This document shows positions 59,881 through 64,000 of a stretch of DNA of 64,000 nt, one piece after another (position 1 is the stretch's first letter; each line of letters begins with the position of its first letter). Source of the DNA: Rhipicephalus microplus (taxonomy: Eukaryota; Arthropoda; Arachnida; Ixodida; Ixodidae). A model generated the notes under the pieces. The model saw only the letters and a program-made list of their open reading frames with translations, did no database searches and was not told where the DNA came from. The translations under genes were made by a program, and so were the position numbers. The stretch spans positions 25,910,501 to 25,974,500 of the forward strand of contig NC_134704.1 in assembly GCF_043290135.1 (NCBI RefSeq). The letters run 5' to 3'.

Positions 59881-62800
59881 ATATTTTAAAAAGAGATGTT
59901 GCGGAGAGAGAGTGATATTACAAAAAAATGCGACAGAGAAAAGGCAACACACGGGAAACATTTCGACAAAAGCGAGAGATTGGATACAGAACCCTATACA
60001 CCCCCACCGCAAAATGCGTCACTGTTCTTACGCTATAGAAGCGTATTAATGTTTTTTCGTGCACAATACACGCTTTCACAATGACTTGAAAGAACAGAAA
60101 TGCGCTGCGTCGACCAGAGTGTGACTCATTGTTCTTGTAAGCAAATGCATACGCTTGCATTTGCATGAAATATGTTTTAGGCACCGAACATTACGGAGTG
60201 TATATTTATTCATAGAAAAAGTATTGCAGGGCTTCTCATGCATTTTCCTAAGATTACTCAAAGGCGAACGCCTTCATTTTTGCAACAGTGGAAGTATTGA
60301 TGCCCATAGTCTACCTTCAACACACTTCGTTGCACCGCAGCCTTTGACCAGTGACCAAAGGTAACCACGTGGTGACATAGATATGTCACATATTGGCGTC
60401 ATGACGGGATGATGATTTTACAAACCCATAGTTTTGACACCCTATACACCGATAGTGAGGTGTAGCGTTGGTTGAACCATTTATGGCTTCCCTCTCTAAT
60501 AAACATATATAAGCAAGTTGCCTTTTTTTATAAACTTCTTTTTATCCTCATCTTAAAAGGTGCCCCCCAAGTTGAAGACTGACTTCAGCTGGCTGGGTCT
60601 CATTGCAGTGTGGGGCGGAAGTGAGAACGAACTGAAGTCGGCTACAAAGCGCATTTTTCTTGCCGTAAACGTCAGAGGCATGTAAGGCTATCCTGTTCTT
60701 TCATTCCGTAGTCGTCAATCGTGTTGACATGCATGAACCAATCACCACAACGTGGTCAAGTTCTGAAACTTTTGCCCCTGAAAACTGTTCGCTTTCAATA
60801 AGTGCAAATCATTCGTGCAAGTTCTCACGTTTTTCTTGGCATGTTCGCTATCATTGCGGTTGGCTTGTACGGGACGCTGCCCATCATATGACCATTTTCG
60901 TGTGACGACGCTTACAGATTGTGGTGCGAAAATACGTATATGCATCAACAAATGCGTGTGGGCAAGTGACTGTATATTCGTGCGTGTGTGTATGTCCGTG
61001 GTTACAGAGATTAGTGATGCAACTCTGCGCAGCTGGTGCGGAGTGCTAATGAAGATTACTGAGCTTACGAGGATCAGGAAATAGTTCGATCGGTTGTCGC
61101 CTCTGTAAGTAAAGGGGATTGTCTCATCTCCATTCGCAGAGTCGCGCGAAAGCCTCTTTTCTATTTCTGCTGGACACTACAACTCCCAGAGCACGGCGAA
61201 CCGAAAGTTGTCCCACGAGAGCCTCACATGAGTGCGTCCATGCCTTCATTACAGGAAACCTTAGCCTCTCCGAGAACGATCATTCTGACTTTTGCAACCT
61301 AAATGGTAAGCTGCATTGTGTGCTACCATCATCATACACGGACGTATTGCTTGGGTCTTTCTGTTTACGAAATTGCTCTGTGCCATACGCGTCTGCTTTC
61401 AAGTTATGTAGAGCTAGGTAAAGTGATATATAGAAAAGAATAAACAGGATATATTAAGTGTTCTTTAAAGAAGTACGATAACGGATTTCAAACAATTTTT
61501 GGGTTTTCATTCTAAATAAAATCACGGGTAGTCGAAACTCCATGAAGGAGTATTTGGTGCCTGGGAACGGAACAAATATGTCTTAAGTGCTGCCACCTTA
61601 AAATCATAAAAATAAACACTTTCGGATTTGATAATTAAGGAGCGACTTCTCAATTACGTGCACGCTGCAGCTATGCGTCACGGAGAGACAACTCACGACG
61701 CAATAGCAGCAGTTTTGAAATAACGATAAGTGTATTGACGTCGTAGCGATCCGAACGGTGATTTCTGCGATTAAAGCTGCATGAAGGACGCAGATTTCTC
61801 AGACTGACTAGAATTAGGTGCGTCGACTCATCGGTATATAATCCGTTGTGGTAGGGCTAGCTTGTAAATGCTTAGTGATAAAAATTACAGAACCAAATTA
61901 AAAGGCTTTATACAGTTTTCCTGACTCCGGTGTGTGGAAAGCGTTGACACTGCATACCAAGAAAAGGAAAATTTCGCTTTTTCGGTGTCTATCAATCGTG
62001 TCAGTACTACATTCATCCAGCTCGAATGGTACAATTACCCAAGTTTTCTGACTTGGGAAATGAGTTATATGTTCAATCTCAAGCACGCTAATAAAAGTTG
62101 CGAGAAAGGGACGCTACTACCACTTGAATAAAAAAAAGCAATCAATGAACTAAAAATAAAGAATGAGATTGAATACGTATTGTAAATAGTCACTAATGTT
62201 TTTATACACAGAAATGTGTGCTCAAAACATGCTTCTTGGCAAATACGGCCGTACCAATTAAAAAACAAACAGCCACAAAAGTATAGATGAGAGAGAAAGC
62301 AATGCTGTACTCATCCAAATGCCTCTGTGAGGCAAATCGGAATTACCAGTACGTTAAAGCGATCGGTGTCATGCACTACACCGCTCAGCGATTGCATTCT
62401 TTGTGTAAAAGAATCCGGCTTAGTATGACCTGGAGAATGAAGAGGGAGGGCAGGTTTGATGGCGATTTCGCTGCAGCATAAAATAAAGGAGCAACATTCA
62501 CACTGACAGTATATTGCCATAACTATCAGACTAAAAAAATCATTCCTATTGTTTTCTCTCTATCACTCGTTTGCGTATCCTCTTGAACTCAGAGTGTGTG
62601 CACTCCATGACAGGGACTACGATGCGGCTTATAAAAATTTCGCTCTCTCTCTCGTCTTCGAGAGAGAGAGAGGGCAGCGAGCAACATCGCGAAGGAGAGG
62701 GCGGCATCTTTTTCGACGCATGGCGCAGAAATGTGGACAATCAGCTTGTTTTTTGCGTGGCTTCCAGAGTGCTCGCTTCGCTTTCTGGGATGTTTTGTTC

Positions 62801-63167
62801 GTGTTGGCGCTTTCGGCTGCCCGTCCTAGTACTTTGTAAGCTCTCGCATCCAAGGAACGCTGCTCAAGAAACAAGTCAAAACGAAAAGGGGAATTCACGG
62901 GGACCGAGCTAGGGGGAGTTGACAGTTCGTCCTGTTTTTTGAAACCGTATTGAGCCCGTCAACTCTTTTTGTCAGTTTTGTAACGTGGCACAAGAAAAGT
63001 ATCACTGAAACGTTTGGAAGGAATTCAATTTATCAAGCTTTAAAGTTTGGAGTCGAAGGGAACGGAGTGGTTGACAGAGAGAGATGGCAAGAACAGGGGT
63101 ATTCAGGAAATGAGAAATAGCAGCGACACGTACCTGCTTGAAAAGAGCGATAAACAAGATTAAGCAT
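59881..63167. other. Mostly unannotated stretch
   Basis: Apart from the weak exon candidate at 60541-60688, no coding or named repeat is visible. A 100-codon frame at 61119-61421 has no recognisable domain. Confidence 0.35.
60541..60688 (+). other. Weak candidate terminal exon
   Basis: A pyrimidine-rich tract (60521-60554) ends in AAAAG, then 42 codons stay open (VPPKLKTDFSWLGLIAVWGG...) to TAA at 60686-60688. The peptide is not recognised and no donor or upstream exon can be linked to it. Confidence 0.15.
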
Positions 63168-63260
63168 GAGAGAGAGAGAGACAAAGAATCAAACTTTACT
63201 TTGCGACCAGCCGTACGCTGCGTCTTGGCCCAAAGGTGGGTGACTTCCTCATTACAGGTA
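63168..63260 (-). mobile_element. Possible LINE 3' end
   Basis: Minus strand ends GCAAAGTAAAGTTTGATTCTTTG followed by (CT)n, the same layout as the LINE ends near 49.08 and 8.80 kb. Confidence 0.35.
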
Positions 63261-63430
63261 GCCATGGCTAGCCACCGCTTGTGTTTGACTCAGTATGAGT
63301 ATAAGAATTGAATAAATGAGAATAAGTATAAGAATCGGTAAACGCAGTTACAATGAAATGCTCTAAATATTCAAGTTTACCCGCGAAAACACGTTATATT
63401 GCGGGACATCTCATATTGCTTGGCTTCGGA

Positions 63431-63474
63431 TTAATTTTGACCACCAGGGGTTACTTAACGTGTACCCAAATCTA
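63431..63474 (-). mobile_element. Ruka-like SINE, internal fragment
   Basis: AATTTTGACCACCAGGGG and TTACTTAACGTGTACCCAAAT are the reverse complement of the SINE core (ATTTGGGTGCACGTTAAAGA, then CCCCAGGTGGTCAAAATT). Confidence 0.75.
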
Positions 63475-63484
63475 TTAAGACCTG

Positions 63485-63673
63485 ATGGTGCCATATGAAA
63501 AAATTGTGAATGCGGAGGAAAACGAATGCGATATTTTGTATGTTTATTTAGGTTTACAAAGAACTTACCTGGAAGACTTACTTAGAGCACAAGATATATC
63601 CACCTCCGATGGCGGTGAATTTGAGAGGCTGTTGCTGGAGAAAAGACGAGACCAAGAGAGAAACAAAAGCTGA
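63485..63673 (+). CDS. Small open frame of unknown function
   Basis: A 62-codon frame starting MVPYEKIVNAEENE, with a charged end (ERLLLEKRRDQERNKS) that could form a short helix. It begins ten bases after a SINE fragment. No family recognised; may be chance. Confidence 0.15.
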   Translation: MVPYEKIVNAEENECDILYVYLGLQRTYLEDLLRAQDISTSDGGEFERLLLEKRRDQERNKS

Positions 63674-64000
63674 AAAAACTTTGAACACAACATTTTTCAC
63701 CGCTGCTCGTTGTTTTTGGGCGTTGCCATTACTACAGATAAAAAAAAAACAGGATCCTGCTAACTTGACCAGCAAAGTTCCATTAATGGGAACATTCGTG
63801 GCGCCTTTGACAACAGTTTTGTTGTTTTTATTGGGAATTTTTCTTACCACTTGCCTCTGCTTTTATTCATTTTGTATCTCTTTCTGTCTGTCTCTTTGTC
63901 TCTTTAGTGACAATGACTTTTCTCCACAAGAATGGGCCGCTCAAGAAATGTCTCGCCCTGCGCGGAAGCTTGGATACTTTTTTTTTTATTTCTTCGTAGA

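Overview
The window looks like nuclear DNA of a metastriate hard tick (Rhipicephalus, Dermacentor or Amblyomma type). The main reason is a repeated tRNA-derived SINE of the kind described as Ruka in Rhipicephalus. Its head resembles a tRNA, its body carries 'GGCCCGTGTGCTCAGATTTG' and 'GAGCCCTCCACTACGGCG', and its tail is (CAAT)n. At least eight recognisable Ruka copies and several related, older SINEs are present. The DNA is AT-leaning, packed with microsatellites and full of stop codons in all frames. I see no operons, no bacterial promoters, no rRNA and no intact tRNA gene. Genus is inferred from repeats remembered from tick genomes, not from any search.

No complete host protein-coding gene can be supported. 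The best candidates for host transcription are a CpG-rich block at 37.1-38.1 kb, with a correctly spaced TATA box and initiator on the minus strand plus a short open first exon ending at a GTAAGT donor, and a weaker CpG-rich block at 18.2-19.2 kb ending at a GTGAGT donor.

Most recognisable content is mobile DNA. The longest real coding region is a 557-codon open frame on the minus strand (49.2-50.9 kb). It is the 3' half of an I-group LINE: RT thumb, RNase H and a terminal Cys/His motif. It abuts the RNase H start of a second LINE in the same orientation. Other LINE relics are an L1/Tx1-like 3' half (27.2-28.6 kb), an I-group tail (30.1-30.85 kb), two CR1/Jockey-like C-termini (30.9-31.3 and 56.2-56.9 kb), an RTE 3' half (58.9-59.6 kb) with two further RTE 3' scraps, and a short LINE 3'-end signature seen five times.

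The most informative structures are nested or precisely bounded insertions: a SINE inside an opposite-strand SINE (5.74-6.09 kb), a 451-bp inverted-repeat element with an 8-bp duplication inside a SINE (39.09-39.73 kb), a 152-bp hairpin MITE flanked by TTA (47.47-47.62 kb), a foldback element with an exact 12-bp flanking repeat (35.57-35.76 kb), and a 5'-truncated SINE that still has its target duplication (52.8 kb). There are also an inverted duplication around an LTR-like block (22.4-22.9 kb), a four-unit ~145-bp tandem array (32.0-32.6 kb), two long (TA)n tracts 480 bp apart, and a 200-bp TTTC tract. Large stretches (for example 1.5-5.3, 12.9-15.2, 22.9-25.4, 39.7-43.4 and 60-63 kb) hold nothing I can name.
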